64,000 nucleotides of DNA from Methylobacterium longum. Lineage in GTDB: Bacteria; Pseudomonadota; Alphaproteobacteria; Rhizobiales; Beijerinckiaceae. The position numbers were made by a program, and so were the translations under genes. Within the stretch, counting starts at the first letter, position 1. Every line of letters begins with the position of its first letter. The notes beneath the pieces are model-generated. The model was not told the DNA's origin, did no database searches, and saw only the letters and a program-made list of their open reading frames with translations. The stretch covers positions 310,001 to 374,000 of the forward strand of contig NZ_BPQS01000001.1 of the NCBI RefSeq assembly GCF_022179385.1, in the 5' to 3' direction. This document shows positions 50,535 to 61,641 of this stretch, one piece after another.

Positions 50535-52376
50535 ATGACCCGCCTCGACGAGGCCCGCGCCGCGCTCAAGAAGACCTTCGGCTATGAGGATTTCCGACCC
50601 GGCCAGGACGAGGTGATCGGTGCGGTGCTGGACGGCGCCGACGTGTTTGCCGTCATGCCCACGGGCTCGGGCAAGTCGATGACCTACCAGCTCCCGGCCT
50701 TGGTCGATCCGGGCCTCACGGTGGTGGTCTCCCCCCTGATCGCGCTGATGCACGATCAGGTGCAGCAGATGAAGAGCGTCGGCATCCAGGCCGCGACCCT
50801 CAACTCGTCGGTCGCGGAATCGGATTCGCGCGAGACGTGGCGCGCGTTGCGCTCGGGCGACCTGCGGCTCCTGTTCGTCTCCCCCGAACGCCTGCTCATG
50901 GAGGGCTGCATCGAGGCGCTGCGCGGGGCGGGCGTCCGGCGCCTGGCGGTCGATGAGGCGCACTGCGTCTCGCAATGGGGCCACGATTTCCGGCCCGAAT
51001 ATCGGGAGATCGCCCGGGCCCGGACGACGCTCGGCGACGTCCAGACCCTGGCGCTGACCGCCACCGCCGACGCCGCCACCCGGGCCGAGATCGCCGAGCG
51101 CCTGTTCCCGCAGGGGCGTCCGCCGAAGATCTTCGTCCATTCCTTCGACCGGCCGAACATCCGCCTGACCTTCCAGCCCAAGGACAATCCCGCCCGGCAG
51201 ATCGAGCGGTTCCTGAAGCACCGGCGGGCGGAGAGCGGGATCATCTACTGCTCGTCGCGCAAGCGCACCGAGCAGCTCGCCGAGACCCTCAAGCGGGACG
51301 GGTTCGACGCGCTGCCCTACCATGCCGGCCTCGATCAGGGCACGCGGATGCGGAACCAGGATCGGTTCCTCCAGGAGGACGGCGTGGTGATGACCGCCAC
51401 CATCGCGTTCGGCATGGGCATCAACAAGCCCGACGTGCGCTTCGTCTGCCACGCCGACATGCCCAACAACGTCGAGGGCTACTACCAGGAGATCGGCCGC
51501 GCCGGCCGCGACGGTCTGCCCGCCGACACGCTGACCCTCTACGGCCTCGACGACATGGCGCTGCGCCGCCGGCAGATCGACGAGAAGGAGATCTCCGACG
51601 AGCGCCGCCGGGTCGAGCGGCGCAAGCTCGAGGCGATGATCACCCTGTGCGAGGGGGCCAATTGCCGCCGCCAGTCGCTGCTCGCCTATTTCGGCGAGGC
51701 GAGCGGTCCCTGCGGCCGCTGCGACCTGTGCCGCGGCGGCGTGACCCTGGTGGACGGGACGGTCTCGGCCCAGAAGGCCCTCTCGGCCATCGTGCGCACC
51801 GGGCAGCGCTTCGGCGCGGCGTATATCTGCGACCTCGTCCACGGGAAGGAGAGCGAGCAGATCCGCCGCAACGGGCATGCCGGCCTCAAGACCTTCGGGG
51901 TCGGCGCCGACAAGCCGGTGGCGGCCTGGCGGGCGATCCTGCGCCAGCTCTTCGCCGCCGGGGCCATCGCCGAGAATGCCGACGGCTACGGCGGCCTGTC
52001 CATGACCGAGAAGGGCGAGGCGATCCTGTTCGGGCGGGAGCCGGTCCAGCTCCGCCCGGATCCGGAGCCGCGGACGGAGGCCCGCGAGCGCCGCCGTGCC
52101 GCCCCGCGCGAGGACGGCGAGATCGCCCTCTCCGAGGCGGACGAGGCCCTGTTCCAGCACCTGCGCGGCCTGCGCGCCACGCTGGCCCGGGCCGAGGGGA
52201 TCGCCGCCTTCATGGTCTTTCCCGACCGGACGCTGATCGAGATGACCCGCCAGAAGCCCGTCGACCTCTGGGCCCTGCGCACGGTCCACGGGGTCGGCGA
52301 GCGCAAGCGCGAGGCCTACGGCGACAAGTTCGTGTCGGCCATCGCGGAGTTCCTGGCTCAGCCCCCGGCCCCCTGA
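50535..52376 (+). CDS. recQ: ATP-dependent DNA helicase RecQ
   Basis: A 613-residue 3'-5' DNA helicase for recombination and repair of stalled forks. The order is standard: motif 0 [12 protein letters not shown], Walker [17 protein letters not shown], the DEAH box [18 protein letters not shown] with the aromatic loop, motif III LALTATA, motif [18 protein letters not shown] and motif [14 protein letters not shown]. Next the zinc-binding CEGANCRRQ...CGRCDLC (four cysteines), the RQC winged helix, and a C-terminal HRDC domain ([19 protein letters not shown] to [11 protein letters not shown]). Length matches E. coli RecQ (609). It lies downstream of the vapB gene on the opposite strand. Confidence 0.96.
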   Translation: MTRLDEARAALKKTFGYEDFRPGQDEVIGAVLDGADVFAVMPTGSGKSMTYQLPALVDPGLTVVVSPLIALMHDQVQQMKSVGIQAATLNSSVAESDSRETWRALRSGDLRLLFVSPERLLMEGCIEALRGAGVRRLAVDEAHCVSQWGHDFRPEYREIARARTTLGDVQTLALTATADAATRAEIAERLFPQGRPPKIFVHSFDRPNIRLTFQPKDNPARQIERFLKHRRAESGIIYCSSRKRTEQLAETLKRDGFDALPYHAGLDQGTRMRNQDRFLQEDGVVMTATIAFGMGINKPDVRFVCHADMPNNVEGYYQEIGRAGRDGLPADTLTLYGLDDMALRRRQIDEKEISDERRRVERRKLEAMITLCEGANCRRQSLLAYFGEASGPCGRCDLCRGGVTLVDGTVSAQKALSAIVRTGQRFGAAYICDLVHGKESEQIRRNGHAGLKTFGVGADKPVAAWRAILRQLFAAGAIAENADGYGGLSMTEKGEAILFGREPVQLRPDPEPRTEARERRRAAPREDGEIALSEADEALFQHLRGLRATLARAEGIAAFMVFPDRTLIEMTRQKPVDLWALRTVHGVGERKREAYGDKFVSAIAEFLAQPPAP

Positions 52377-52558
52377 CGACGCAGGTTCGCACTGGCGCGC
52401 CGGGCCGGTTCGTGTAGGCAGGCGGCCCCCAACCCGCACCGATCGGATCGACCATTTCGACACCCGCACATCCCGCCGCGGCCCCCATCCAGGACGCCCC
52501 GCAGGTTCCGGCGGCCGAGCCGGACAGGACCGCGCCGTCGTCGCTGACCTCCCGGATC

Positions 52559-53722
52559 GTGTTCTACATGCCGGGTTTCGACCCGCGCGATCCCGAGACC
52601 TACTGGGGCCTGTTCCGCCGTGAGGCCCGGCTCACCGGGGCGCGGCGCGGGGCGGCGATCACGGTCGGCGATCCGGTCCGCTCGGCGGACGGGATCGAAC
52701 TCACCTGGACGGCCGAGGCGCACGGCGTGTCGACGCGCTACGTCCTCCTGCGCTGGGAGGAGATTGTCCGGGCCCGCTTCCCGCAATCCGACTGGACGCG
52801 CCTGACGGGGGTCCCGGCGCTGCTCTGGCGATTGTGGCGGTCGGGCTACAAGGCGGATCTGCAGCGTGAGGGCTGGCGCTTCGCCACGGTGATCTTCTGC
52901 GTCCACTACATCTACATCGCCCTCGCGCTCCTCAGCCTTGCGGCGGCGGCGAGCCTGGCCGCCCTGGCCCCGTCCGCGCTGCAGCCCTGGTCGATCCTGG
53001 CGGTCCCGCCGCTGGCCTTCGCGTTCCTCGCCGTCCTGATGCGGGCGACCCGCGGCAAGCCGCTCTACGTGCCCCACCTCGTGGACGACACCGCCTTCAC
53101 GCATGCCTATGCGGCGGGTGCGGCCCCCGAGATGCAGCCCCGCCTCGATGCCTTCGCGGCGCGCATCGGCGCGGCCGAGGGCGAGGCCGACGAGGTGGTC
53201 GTCGTCGGCCATTCCACGTCGAGCTTCCTCGGTATCGAGGTGCTGGACCGGGTGCTCGCCCGCGATCCCGGCTTCGGCCGTCGCGGCACGCCGGTCTCGT
53301 TCGTGAGCATCGGCAGCGTCATCCCCTGGCTCGGACTCGATCCGGCGGCGGTGGGGTTCCGCGACACCCTCGCGCGCTTCGCGCGGGCGGCGCAGATCGG
53401 CTGGCTCGACGTGCGCGCGCCCTGGGACTGGCTGTCGATCCACAAGCGGAATCCGCTCACCGCCTGCGGCCTCCCCGTGCCCGATGCCGGCCGGCCGGCC
53501 GAGCTCTGGGTCATGATCCACGACCTGATCACAGGCTCCGACGTGGGGCGGCGCCAGTGGAACCTGTTCCAGATGCATTTCCAGCTGCTCATGGCGAGCC
53601 AGAGCGCCACCGGGTTCGATTATCTCGACATGGTCACCGGGCCGGAACCGGTCCACACGCTGATCGCCCGGTGCCGGGCGCGCGTCAGGACCCGGGCGAC
53701 CGCCGCCGAGGCGGGGATCTGA
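52559..53722 (+). CDS. Membrane protein with serine-hydrolase-like GHS motif
   Basis: A 387-residue protein of uncertain family. It opens with FYMPGFDPRDPETYW, a phrase seen in uncharacterised alphaproteobacterial hydrolase-like proteins. Two membrane helices lie near residues 120-160 (HYIYIALALLSLAAAASLAAL and WSILAVPPLAFAFLAVLM). The C-terminal half has an alpha/beta-hydrolase-like nucleophile elbow VVVVGHSTSSFLG, then SFVSIGSVIPWLGLDP. A catalytic triad is not proven. The start given is GTG 52559; the frame stays open upstream without an ATG, so the true N-terminus may be 20-30 residues longer from a rare start. It lies between recQ and purL with no clear operon. Confidence 0.6.
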   Translation: MFYMPGFDPRDPETYWGLFRREARLTGARRGAAITVGDPVRSADGIELTWTAEAHGVSTRYVLLRWEEIVRARFPQSDWTRLTGVPALLWRLWRSGYKADLQREGWRFATVIFCVHYIYIALALLSLAAAASLAALAPSALQPWSILAVPPLAFAFLAVLMRATRGKPLYVPHLVDDTAFTHAYAAGAAPEMQPRLDAFAARIGAAEGEADEVVVVGHSTSSFLGIEVLDRVLARDPGFGRRGTPVSFVSIGSVIPWLGLDPAAVGFRDTLARFARAAQIGWLDVRAPWDWLSIHKRNPLTACGLPVPDAGRPAELWVMIHDLITGSDVGRRQWNLFQMHFQLLMASQSATGFDYLDMVTGPEPVHTLIARCRARVRTRATAAEAGI

Positions 53723-53903
53723 TCGCCGACCCCCGCGTCGGCGGTGATCCCTCGCCCGCCGCCATCCGCAGACCGTCCCGACCTGGGATGTTGCCACCGT
53801 GGGCGCTTCCGCTCTAGAGCCGGGGCAGCCTGGATCCCCGCCCGGTTCGGGTTCGCCGCGGCCACGGCCTCCGGCACGGACCGCTCTCGCCGAGACCCTT
53901 CGC

Positions 53904-56129
53904 ATGTTCCGCAACGACGTTCCGATCACCCCCGAACTCGTCGCCCAGCACGGCCTGACGCCGGACGAGTACGCGCGCTTCCGCGGCCTGATCGGGCGCG
54001 ACCCGACGCTGACCGAACTCGGCATCGTCTCGGCGATGTGGAACGAGCACTGTTCCTACAAGTCCTCGCGCAAGCACCTGCGCGGTCTGCCGACCTCGGG
54101 CCCTCACGTGATCCAGGGGCCCGGCGAGAACGCGGGCGTCATCGACATCGGTGACGGTCTCGCCTGCGTCTTCAAGATGGAGAGCCACAACCACCCGAGC
54201 TACATCGAGCCCTACCAGGGCGCGGCGACGGGCGTCGGCGGCATCCTGCGCGACGTCTTCACGATGGGCGCCCGGCCGATCGCGGCGCTCAACGCCCTGC
54301 GCTTCGGCTCCCCCGACCACCCGCGCACGCGCAGCCTCGTCTCGGGGGTCGTGGCGGGCGTCGGCGGCTACGGCAATTCCTTCGGCGTGCCCACCGTCGG
54401 CGGCCTGACCGGCTTCCACAGGCGCTACGACGGCAACATCCTGGTCAACGCCATGGCGGTGGGCCTCGCCCGCACCGACGGCATCTTCTACGCGGCCGCC
54501 GCCGGCGTCGGGAACCCGATCGTCTATCTCGGCTCCAAGACCGGCCGTGACGGCATCCACGGCGCCACCATGGCGTCCGCCGAATTCGACGAGGCCTCGG
54601 AGTCGAAGCGGCCGACCGTGCAGGTCGGCGATCCCTTCGCCGAGAAGCTCCTGCTGGAGGCGTGCCTGGAGCTGATGGCCTCGGGCGCGGTGATCGCCAT
54701 CCAGGACATGGGCGCGGCGGGGCTGACCTGCTCGGCGGTGGAGATGGGCGCCAAGGGCGACCTCGGCGTCGAGCTCGACATCGACAAGGTGCCGGCCCGC
54801 GAGGAGGGCATGACCCCCTACGAGATGATGCTCTCCGAGAGCCAGGAGCGCATGCTCATGGTGCTCAAGCCCGGCATGGAGGCGGAGGCGGAAGCCATCT
54901 TCGTGAAGTGGGGCCTCGATTTCGCGGTGATCGGCCGGACCACCGACACGCTCCGGTTCGTCATCAAGTGGCATGGCGAGACCGTGGCCGACCTGCCGAT
55001 CAAGGAGCTGGGCGACGAGGCGCCGCTCTACGACCGGCCGCATCGCGCCAACACTCACCAGCCAGTGATCGCGGTCTCCGAGGTGCCGGCCCCGGCCTCG
55101 CTGACCGACGCGCTCAAGCGCCTCGTCGGCTCCGCGGACCTCGCCTCGAAGCGCTGGGTCTTCGAGCAGTACGACCACTTCATCCTGGGCAACACGGTCC
55201 AGAAACCCGGAGGCGACGCCGCCATCGTGCGGGTCGAGGACGGGCCGAAGGGCCTCGCGCTGACCTGCGACGTCACCCCGCGCTACTGCGAGGCCGACCC
55301 GGTCGAGGGGGGCCGCCAGGCCGTGGCCGAGGCGTGGCGCAACATCACCGCGGTGGGCGCGAAGCCACTCGCGATCACCGACAACCTGAACTTCGGCAAT
55401 CCCGAGAAGCCCGAGGTGATGGGCCAGCTCGTCGGCTGCCTCCAGGGCATCGGCGAGGCCTGCCGGGCGCTGGACTTCCCGGTCGTGTCCGGCAACGTCT
55501 CGCTCTACAACGAGACCAACGGCGTCGGCATCCTGCCGACCCCGACCATCGGCGGCGTCGGCGTCCTCGACGACGTGGCGCGCCACGCGACCATCGCCCT
55601 CAAGCGCGAGGGCGACGTGCTGGTGCTGGTCGGGGCGGGCGAGGGCTGGCTCGGCCAGTCCGCCTACCTGTCGGTCATCGAGGGCCGCGAGGAGGGCGCG
55701 CCGCCTCCGGTCGACCTCGCCCTGGAGCGCCGCAACGGCGACTTCGTCCGCACCCTGATCCAGGCGGGCACCGTCGACACGGTCCACGACATCTCCGACG
55801 GCGGCCTCGCGGTGGCGCTCGCCGAGATGGCCATGGCGGGCGGCCTCGGCGCGGCGCTCCCGGAGGTCCCGGTGGACCTCGCCCCCCACGCCTACCTGTT
55901 CGGCGAGGATCAGGCCCGCTACCTGCTGGCGGTCGAGCCGGAGGCGGCCAGCGACCTCCTGTACAGCGCCTCGGCACAGGGTATCGCCGCGGCCGTGGTC
56001 GGCGTCACCGGCTCCGACCGTTTGACCCTGCCGGGTGGCGAGACCATACCGCTCGCCGAACTGACCGCGGCGCACGAGGGCTGGCTGCCCGCCTACATGG
56101 CCAGCCAGCCGGCCGCTCCGGCGTCCTGA
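53904..56129 (+). CDS. purL: Phosphoribosylformylglycinamidine synthase subunit PurL
   Basis: PurL converts FGAR to FGAM using ATP and ammonia supplied by PurQ, bridged by PurS: the fourth step of purine synthesis. At 741 residues it is the small PurL form, which needs PurS and PurQ (not in the window). Landmarks: the active-site [35 protein letters not shown], the [20 protein letters not shown] loop, [22 protein letters not shown] and IHDISDGGL-like [17 protein letters not shown]. The ATG at 53904 begins the conserved part; the frame is open 35 codons further upstream. bolA follows 27 bases later, a conserved neighbourhood in Alphaproteobacteria. Confidence 0.96.
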   Translation: MFRNDVPITPELVAQHGLTPDEYARFRGLIGRDPTLTELGIVSAMWNEHCSYKSSRKHLRGLPTSGPHVIQGPGENAGVIDIGDGLACVFKMESHNHPSYIEPYQGAATGVGGILRDVFTMGARPIAALNALRFGSPDHPRTRSLVSGVVAGVGGYGNSFGVPTVGGLTGFHRRYDGNILVNAMAVGLARTDGIFYAAAAGVGNPIVYLGSKTGRDGIHGATMASAEFDEASESKRPTVQVGDPFAEKLLLEACLELMASGAVIAIQDMGAAGLTCSAVEMGAKGDLGVELDIDKVPAREEGMTPYEMMLSESQERMLMVLKPGMEAEAEAIFVKWGLDFAVIGRTTDTLRFVIKWHGETVADLPIKELGDEAPLYDRPHRANTHQPVIAVSEVPAPASLTDALKRLVGSADLASKRWVFEQYDHFILGNTVQKPGGDAAIVRVEDGPKGLALTCDVTPRYCEADPVEGGRQAVAEAWRNITAVGAKPLAITDNLNFGNPEKPEVMGQLVGCLQGIGEACRALDFPVVSGNVSLYNETNGVGILPTPTIGGVGVLDDVARHATIALKREGDVLVLVGAGEGWLGQSAYLSVIEGREEGAPPPVDLALERRNGDFVRTLIQAGTVDTVHDISDGGLAVALAEMAMAGGLGAALPEVPVDLAPHAYLFGEDQARYLLAVEPEAASDLLYSASAQGIAAAVVGVTGSDRLTLPGGETIPLAELTAAHEGWLPAYMASQPAAPAS

Positions 56130-56156
56130 GCCCCGTTTACCACAAGGAGTTTCCCG

Positions 56157-56393
56157 ATGCCGATGGATGCGGGCGAGATCGAGCGCATGATCCGCGAGGC
56201 CCTGCCGGACGCGCAGGTGGAGATCCGCGACCTCGCCGGCGACGGCGACCATTACGCGGCCACCGTCCTGTCGGCGGCCTTCAAGGGGAAGAGCCGGGTA
56301 GCGCAGCACCAGATGGTCTACGGCGCTCTCCAGGGCCGGATGGGCGGCGTGCTCCACGCCCTTGCGCTGACCACGGGCGTCCCGCAGGATTGA
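56157..56393 (+). CDS. BolA-family protein
   Basis: A 78-residue BolA protein with the class II KH-like fold: IERMIREALPDAQVEIRDLA, GDHYAATVLSAAFKGKSRVAQHQMVY and GVLHALALTT. The histidine in GDHYAA and the one in VLHAL can coordinate a shared [2Fe-2S] cluster with the CGFS glutaredoxin. That glutaredoxin (grxD) is encoded 560 bases downstream, so this is likely the classic BolA-Grx4 pair acting in iron-sulfur and iron homeostasis. It has a perfect AAGGAG ribosome site (56144-56149). ATG 56157 and a second in-frame ATG at 56163 are equivalent choices. Confidence 0.93.
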   Translation: MPMDAGEIERMIREALPDAQVEIRDLAGDGDHYAATVLSAAFKGKSRVAQHQMVYGALQGRMGGVLHALALTTGVPQD

Positions 56394-56416
56394 GCCCTCT
56401 CGCGGCAGTTCTCCCT

Positions 56417-56911
56417 ATGGATCGACCGAGTCTCTATGACGACGATATCGTGACCTGGGCCGAGGAACAGGCGGCGGCCCTGCGCGCGCTCGCTGAGCGG
56501 CCCGACCTGTCGAATGCGGTCGATTGGGAGAACGTTGCCGGGGAGATTGAGAGCGTGGGGCGTGCGCATCTGCGGGCCGTCGAAGGGCTGCTGATCCAGA
56601 CGCTCGCCCACCTCCTCAAGCGCGCGTCCGCCCCGCTTGCGCCGGCAAGCTTGCATTGGCGGGCAGAGATCGCGACATTCCAGATCACGGCCTGGAATGC
56701 CTACGAATCGTCGATGCGGCAGAGGTTAAACTGGCCCAGGATCTGGACATCCGCGGTCACAGCCGCGGAGGCCGGTCTTGGTGCCCTTGGGAACCAGCTT
56801 CTTCCGGGATTGCCGGATTCGTGCCCGATCGTGCCTGAGGATCTTCTTAACGACCGCTTTGATGTCGATCATGCACTCCGCGTGATCGCTGCCTCGGTTG
56901 CGCGCCGCTGA
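56417..56911 (+). CDS. DUF29 family protein
   Basis: A 164-residue DUF29 protein. The family opening YDDDIVTWAEEQAAALRALAER, the middle VDWENVAGEIESVGRAHLRAVEGL and HLLKR are all present, followed by WRAEIATFQITAWNAYE and the PDSCPIVPEDLLND ending, a little divergent. Function unknown; the family is common in cyanobacteria and scattered in Proteobacteria. It sits between bolA and grxD, which are normally neighbours, and its DNA is visibly less GC-rich than either flank, with codons such as CTT, GAT and AAC more frequent. These are signs of insertion by horizontal transfer. No mobile element is visible at its ends. Confidence 0.85.
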   Translation: MDRPSLYDDDIVTWAEEQAAALRALAERPDLSNAVDWENVAGEIESVGRAHLRAVEGLLIQTLAHLLKRASAPLAPASLHWRAEIATFQITAWNAYESSMRQRLNWPRIWTSAVTAAEAGLGALGNQLLPGLPDSCPIVPEDLLNDRFDVDHALRVIAASVARR

Positions 56912-56953
56912 TCGAGACAGCACATACGAGACCGAACAGCTGAGGACAGAACG

Positions 56954-57292
56954 ATGACCGACGCCAACACGACCATCCAGAACGAGATCGCCTCCCAGGA
57001 CGTGGTGGTGTTCATGAAGGGCACGCCGCAGATGCCGCAATGCGGCTTCTCCGGTCAGGTGGTGCAGATCCTTAACTACCTCGGCGTGCCGTTCAAGGGC
57101 GTGAACGTGCTGGCCGACCAGGAGATCCGCGAGGGCATCAAGGCCTTCTCGAACTGGCCGACGATCCCGCAGATCTACGTGAAGGGCGAGTTCGTCGGCG
57201 GCTGCGACATCACCCGCGAGATGTTCCAGTCGGGCGAGCTGCAGACGTTCCTGTCCGAGAAGGGCGTGCCGGTGAAGACCGCCGCCGCCTGA
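56954..57292 (+). CDS. grxD: Monothiol glutaredoxin, CGFS type
   Basis: A 112-residue monothiol glutaredoxin. The active site is [10 protein letters not shown] (C30), and [37 protein letters not shown] are the invariant blocks. Grx4 proteins bind a [2Fe-2S] cluster with glutathione and hand it to clients, partly through BolA, encoded two genes upstream. Length is usual (about 110). The ATG is preceded by AGGACAG. A strong rho-independent terminator follows 28 bases after the stop, making grxD the last gene of its transcript. Confidence 0.96.
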   Translation: MTDANTTIQNEIASQDVVVFMKGTPQMPQCGFSGQVVQILNYLGVPFKGVNVLADQEIREGIKAFSNWPTIPQIYVKGEFVGGCDITREMFQSGELQTFLSEKGVPVKTAAA

Positions 57293-57319
57293 TCCTTTCA
57301 GGATTGACCGGACGGATCG

Positions 57320-57342
57320 GGGCGCCTGCGGGCGCCCTTTTT
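57320..57342 (+). terminator. Rho-independent terminator after grxD
   Basis: GGGCGCC (57320-57326), loop TGCG and GGCGCCC (57331-57337) are followed by TTTTT (57338-57342). It lies 28 bases after the grxD stop and before the convergent methyltransferase gene. It is the clearest intrinsic terminator in the window. Confidence 0.93.
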
Positions 57343-57365
57343 CGTGTTCGAGGTCGGGGGCCGGA

Positions 57366-58022
57366 TCAGCGCGGCTCCCGCGCCACGAAGAGGGCGACGC
57401 AGCCGACGACCGTGATCTCCACCGACCGAAACCGCTGGTCCAGCGCCGCCCGCAGGGCCGGCAGGGTGTCGGCGGCGTTCGAGAACACCCCCTTCCGGTT
57501 ATAGACCCGCATCAGCGCCCGCGCCGCGGCACCGAGCGGGACGCCGCCCGCCAGGATCGTGGCGCCGAACACCACGCCGTCGCCGGCCAGGCACGGACGC
57601 ACCGCGTCGAAGGCTCTCGCCTTCGCGGCGATGTCCCCCGGCAGGCAGTGCAGCAGGTAGGTCATCCCGATCGAGTCGAACGGCGCGATGCCGGTCACCG
57701 GGGCGCCGAGCACGTCGACCCGGTAGGTCTCGGGCCGGTGGCGCGCGATGCGGCGGGCCGCGAAGGCGAGGCTGTCGGCGTTGAGGTCCATCAGGCCGAT
57801 GCGCGGCGCAGGCGTGGGGAAGCGGCACCGGTCGAGGTACCAGCCGGTCCCGACCCCGACATCGAGATGCGCGAGGCCCACGTGCCGGTCGTAGAGGTCC
57901 AGGATCCGCGCCGTGGGGCAGCGCCAGATCAGGGGGTTCGACAGGCGCAGCACGACGAGGTCGTAGACCTGCAGCGTCCGCGGCGTGTAGATCGCCTGCC
58001 CGGCTCGGGTGTCGGTCGCCAT
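57366..58022 (-). CDS. Class I SAM-dependent methyltransferase
   Basis: A 218-residue methyltransferase. Motif I is [16 protein letters not shown], motif [19 protein letters not shown] with the acidic D that binds SAM ribose, and a post-I/III region around [16 protein letters not shown]. The opening [20 protein letters not shown] with IWRCPT is typical of a subgroup of small bacterial methyltransferases near the ubiquinone/menaquinone type. The substrate is not predictable. It converges on grxD and is divergent from rlmN across an 81-base gap. The ATG is at 58022 on the minus strand. Confidence 0.85.
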   Translation of the reverse strand: MATDTRAGQAIYTPRTLQVYDLVVLRLSNPLIWRCPTARILDLYDRHVGLAHLDVGVGTGWYLDRCRFPTPAPRIGLMDLNADSLAFAARRIARHRPETYRVDVLGAPVTGIAPFDSIGMTYLLHCLPGDIAAKARAFDAVRPCLAGDGVVFGATILAGGVPLGAAARALMRVYNRKGVFSNAADTLPALRAALDQRFRSVEITVVGCVALFVAREPR

Positions 58023-58103
58023 GGCTCTCCGTCGGCCCCCCTGTGGGCGGCGCGCATTCGCCTTCGCCGCCGCGATCGCCTATACCAGACCCTTTCCAAT
58101 CGT

Positions 58104-59396
58104 ATGGATCGTTTGAACGCCATGGCGACGCCGTCGCTCGACAGCGCCCGCGCGGCCGATGCCGCGATCGAGAAGGCGCCGGATCTCCTCCCCGAGGCCC
58201 TGCCCGGCCGGCGCCCGTCGCTGGTCGGCCTGACCCGCGACGCCCTCAAGGCACAGCTCATCGGGATGGGCGTGCCGGAGCGCGAGAGCCGGATGCGCGC
58301 CGGCCAGCTCTGGCACTGGGTCAACTTCCGCGGGGCGACCGACTTCGCCGAGATGACCAATGTCGGCAAGGCGTTGAAGGCGCAGCTCGCCGAGCACTTC
58401 ACCCTGGAGCGGCCCGAGGTGGCCAGCCGGCAGGTCTCCCGCGACGGCACCCGGAAGTGGCTCCTGCGGATGGCCCCGACCAACCGCCAGGAGCACAACC
58501 GCGGCGCCGAGATCGAGTGCGTCTACATCCCCGGGCCGGACCGGGGCACGCTGTGCGTGTCGAGCCAAGTCGGCTGCACGCTCACCTGCTCGTTCTGCCA
58601 CACCGGCACGCAGCGCCTCGTGCGCAATCTCTCGGCCCCCGAGATCGTGCAGCAGCTCGTCACGGCGCGCGACGAACTCGGCGACTGGCCCGGCCAGATG
58701 CCGAGCCGCGACGCGGGTGGCTCCGGCGAGGTCGGCCGGCTGGTGACCAACATCGTGTTCATGGGCATGGGTGAGCCCCTCTACAATCTCGACGCGGTGG
58801 TGGATGCCGTGGGCGTGATGTCGGACCAGGAGGGGCTGGGCCTGTCCAAGCGGCGGATCACGGTCTCCACCTCCGGGGTCGTGCCGCAGATCCCCCGGCT
58901 CGGCGAGCAGGCCAACGCCATGCTGGCGGTCTCGCTCCACGCCGTGCGGGACGAGCTGCGCGACGAGCTGGTGCCGCTCAATCGGAAATACCCAATCGCC
59001 GAGTTGCTCGCCGCCTGCCGGGCCTATCCGGGCTTGAGCAACGCCCGCCGGATTACCTTCGAGTACGTGATGCTGAAGGGCGTCAACGATTCGGACGCGG
59101 ACGCCCGCGAGCTGGTGCGCCTGCTCAAGGGCATCCCGGCCAAGATCAACTTGATCCCGTTCAACCCCTGGCCGGGCAGCCGCTACGAGTGCTCCGACTG
59201 GGACCGGATCGAGCACTTCTCCGAGATCGTGTTCAACGCCGGCTACGCCTCGCCCGTGCGCACGCCCCGCGGCCGGGACATCCTGGCGGCCTGCGGGCAG
59301 CTCAAGAGCGAGACCGAGAAGCTGCGCGCCCGCGCCCGGATGATGCAGGAGGAGGGCATCGGCGTGGAGGGTTTCTACGCCGGCGCGGACGATTGA
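58104..59396 (+). CDS. rlmN: 23S rRNA/tRNA adenine C2-methyltransferase RlmN
   Basis: RlmN is a radical-SAM enzyme that methylates C2 of A2503 in 23S rRNA and A37 in some tRNAs. The 430-residue product carries the radical-SAM cluster ligands in [17 protein letters not shown] (C-x3-C-x2-C), with the two catalytic cysteines in the N- and C-terminal parts (the latter in [13 protein letters not shown]). [25 protein letters not shown] and [11 protein letters not shown] are further invariant blocks. ATG 58104 is given; ATG 58122 (MATPSLDS) also fits. The C-terminus continues slightly past the normal end ([17 protein letters not shown]). Confidence 0.96.
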   Translation: MDRLNAMATPSLDSARAADAAIEKAPDLLPEALPGRRPSLVGLTRDALKAQLIGMGVPERESRMRAGQLWHWVNFRGATDFAEMTNVGKALKAQLAEHFTLERPEVASRQVSRDGTRKWLLRMAPTNRQEHNRGAEIECVYIPGPDRGTLCVSSQVGCTLTCSFCHTGTQRLVRNLSAPEIVQQLVTARDELGDWPGQMPSRDAGGSGEVGRLVTNIVFMGMGEPLYNLDAVVDAVGVMSDQEGLGLSKRRITVSTSGVVPQIPRLGEQANAMLAVSLHAVRDELRDELVPLNRKYPIAELLAACRAYPGLSNARRITFEYVMLKGVNDSDADARELVRLLKGIPAKINLIPFNPWPGSRYECSDWDRIEHFSEIVFNAGYASPVRTPRGRDILAACGQLKSETEKLRARARMMQEEGIGVEGFYAGADD

Positions 59397-59489
59397 GGAC
59401 CCGCCCGGCGCCGCAGACCCGACCCCGTCAGGGCGGACCGCGACGGAGCTGCGCGGATGCGGTGGCGAATGGTGCGGCGCGGGTGCGCC

Positions 59490-61589
59490 TCACCCCTCGA
59501 TCTTCGCGAACTCCGCCACCTCCCGCGTCGCGGCCCGGAGGGCGTTGAGCAGCAGCAGGCGATTCTCGCGCAGGCCCGGATCGGGGGCGTTGACGGTGAC
59601 GTCCTGGAAGAACGCGTCCACCGGCGCCCGCAGGGTCGAGAGCGCCTGCATGGCCCCGGCGAAATCCTCCCGTGCGACGGCCGCCGAAGCCGTCTCCCGC
59701 GCCCAGCCCAGGGCCTCGGCGAGGGCCCGCTCGGCCGGCTCGCCCGCGGCGGCGAGGCCTGCATCCGGCGCGGCATCGTAGGCGCGGCCGTCCTTCTTCT
59801 CCTCGATCCGCAGGATGTTGGCCGCGCGCTTGTAGCCCGCGAGCAGATTCCTCCCGTCCTCGGTGTCGAGGAACGTCTGCAGAGCCTCGACACGGCGAAC
59901 GACCATCAGCAGGTCGTCCTGGCCCGGCAGGGCGAAGACGGCGTCGATCAGGTCGTGGCGGGCGCCCTGGTCGCGGAGATAGACCTTCAGGCGGTCGGCG
60001 AAGAAGGCGAGGAGGTCCTTCGCATCCGCGCCACCCCGCCCGGCGAGCCCCCGATCCGCCGCGCCGACCTGCTCCAGCAGGCGGAGGCGCAGCGAACGGT
60101 CGAGGACCAGCCGGATCACGCCCAGCGCCGCTCGTCGCAGCGCATACGGGTCCTTGCTCCCCGTCGGCTTCTCGCCGATGGCCCAGAACCCGACCAGCGT
60201 ATCGAGCTTGTCGGCCAGTGCCACCGCGATCGAGACCGGGTCACTCGGCACCCGGTCGGAGGGGCCGAGCGGCTTGTAGTGCTCCTCGATGGCCGCGCAG
60301 ACGCTGTCGTGCTCCCCTTGGAGCGCCGCATACTTGCGCCCCATCAGCCCCTGGAGTTCGGGGAACTCGCCGACCATCTCGGTGACGAGGTCGGCCTTGG
60401 CGAGCCGCGCGGCACGCGCGGCGAGCGCCGGGTCGGCCCCCAGCAGCGGCGCCAGATCCTGCGCCATTGCGCCGATGCGGGCGATCCGCTCGCCCTGCGT
60501 GCCGAGCTTCTCGTGGAAGACGATGGCGTCGAGCTTGGGCAGACGGTCTTCCAAGGGCACCGCCCGGTCCGTATCCCAGAAGAACTTCGCGTCCGACAGG
60601 CGGGCGCGGACCACCCGCTCGTTGCCGGCGGTGATCGCTTGCCCGCCATCCGAGGCCACGAGGTTCGAGACCAGGATGAAGGCCGGCGCCAAATCCTCCA
60701 AACCGCTTTTCCGCAGCACGAAGCATTTCTGGTTCGCCCGGATCGTCGCGCGGATCGCCTCGGCGGGGATGTCGAGGAAGGCTTCGTCGAACGAGCCCAT
60801 CAGCACCACCGGCCATTCCACGAGGCCCGACACCTCGTCGAGCAGGCCCTCGTCCTCCACGAGGTCGAGGCCGCGGGCGAAGGCGAGGTCGCGGGCGTCG
60901 TGCAGGATCACGTCCTTGCGCCGCTCGGGGTCGAGGATGACCTTCGCGCGCTCTAGGGCCTGGATGTAGTCGTCGAACCGGCGCACCTCGATCGCCTCGG
61001 GCGCCAGGAACCGATGCCCGTAGGTCACCGTGCCGGCCGCGATCCCGCTCACCGAGAACGGCACCACCTCCGGCGTCTCGGTCTCCGGCCCGAAGGTGGC
61101 GACGATGGATTGCAGCGGCCGCACCCAGCGCAAGCTGCCGGGCTCCGCCGAGGCCGCACCCCAGCGCATGGATTTCGGCCAGGGGAAGGTCCGGACGATC
61201 TCGGGCAGGAGTTCGGCCAGCACGTCGAGGGTCTCGCGGCCGGGACGCTCGATCACCGCGAGGTAGAACGCACCCTTCTTCGGATCGGTGACGGTCCCCG
61301 CCTGGTCCAGGCTCGTCAGGCCGGCGCCCTTCAGGAACCCCTGGACGGCCGCCTCGGGGGCGCCGACCCGCGGGCCCCGGCGCTCCTCCCGGACGGCCTC
61401 GCCGCGGGCGGGCAGGCCGGCGATGTGCAGCGCCAGCCGGCGGGGCGTCGAGAACGCCTTGGCGCCCTCGTACAGGAAGCCGCGCTCCACCAGGGCGTCG
61501 GTGACGAGCTTCTTGAGATCCTCCGCCGCGCGCCGCTGCATGCGGGCGGGGATCTCTTCCGAGCGGAGTTCGAGCAGGAGGTCGGGCAT
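59490..61589 (-). CDS. glyS: Glycine-tRNA ligase beta subunit
   Basis: The beta subunit of the alpha2beta2 bacterial glycyl-tRNA synthetase, 699 residues, matching the family (about 690). The opening [42 protein letters not shown]-like [25 protein letters not shown] and [11 protein letters not shown] are typical. The C-terminal part ([30 protein letters not shown]) is the anticodon-binding region. It charges tRNA-Gly together with GlyQ, encoded 645 bases upstream on the same strand; a small secreted-protein gene lies between them. ATG 61589 on the minus strand. Confidence 0.95.
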   Translation of the reverse strand: MPDLLLELRSEEIPARMQRRAAEDLKKLVTDALVERGFLYEGAKAFSTPRRLALHIAGLPARGEAVREERRGPRVGAPEAAVQGFLKGAGLTSLDQAGTVTDPKKGAFYLAVIERPGRETLDVLAELLPEIVRTFPWPKSMRWGAASAEPGSLRWVRPLQSIVATFGPETETPEVVPFSVSGIAAGTVTYGHRFLAPEAIEVRRFDDYIQALERAKVILDPERRKDVILHDARDLAFARGLDLVEDEGLLDEVSGLVEWPVVLMGSFDEAFLDIPAEAIRATIRANQKCFVLRKSGLEDLAPAFILVSNLVASDGGQAITAGNERVVRARLSDAKFFWDTDRAVPLEDRLPKLDAIVFHEKLGTQGERIARIGAMAQDLAPLLGADPALAARAARLAKADLVTEMVGEFPELQGLMGRKYAALQGEHDSVCAAIEEHYKPLGPSDRVPSDPVSIAVALADKLDTLVGFWAIGEKPTGSKDPYALRRAALGVIRLVLDRSLRLRLLEQVGAADRGLAGRGGADAKDLLAFFADRLKVYLRDQGARHDLIDAVFALPGQDDLLMVVRRVEALQTFLDTEDGRNLLAGYKRAANILRIEEKKDGRAYDAAPDAGLAAAGEPAERALAEALGWARETASAAVAREDFAGAMQALSTLRAPVDAFFQDVTVNAPDPGLRENRLLLLNALRAATREVAEFAKIEG

Positions 61590-61641
61590 GGCGCGGCCAT
61601 ATCGCCGCGCCGCAGGCCTGTCGAGGGCTATGGCGCCGGGG

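Noticed and set aside
53814-56357. 847-codon open frame antisense to purL and bolA
   Set aside because: Same GC-bias artefact; purL motifs on the plus strand are unambiguous.
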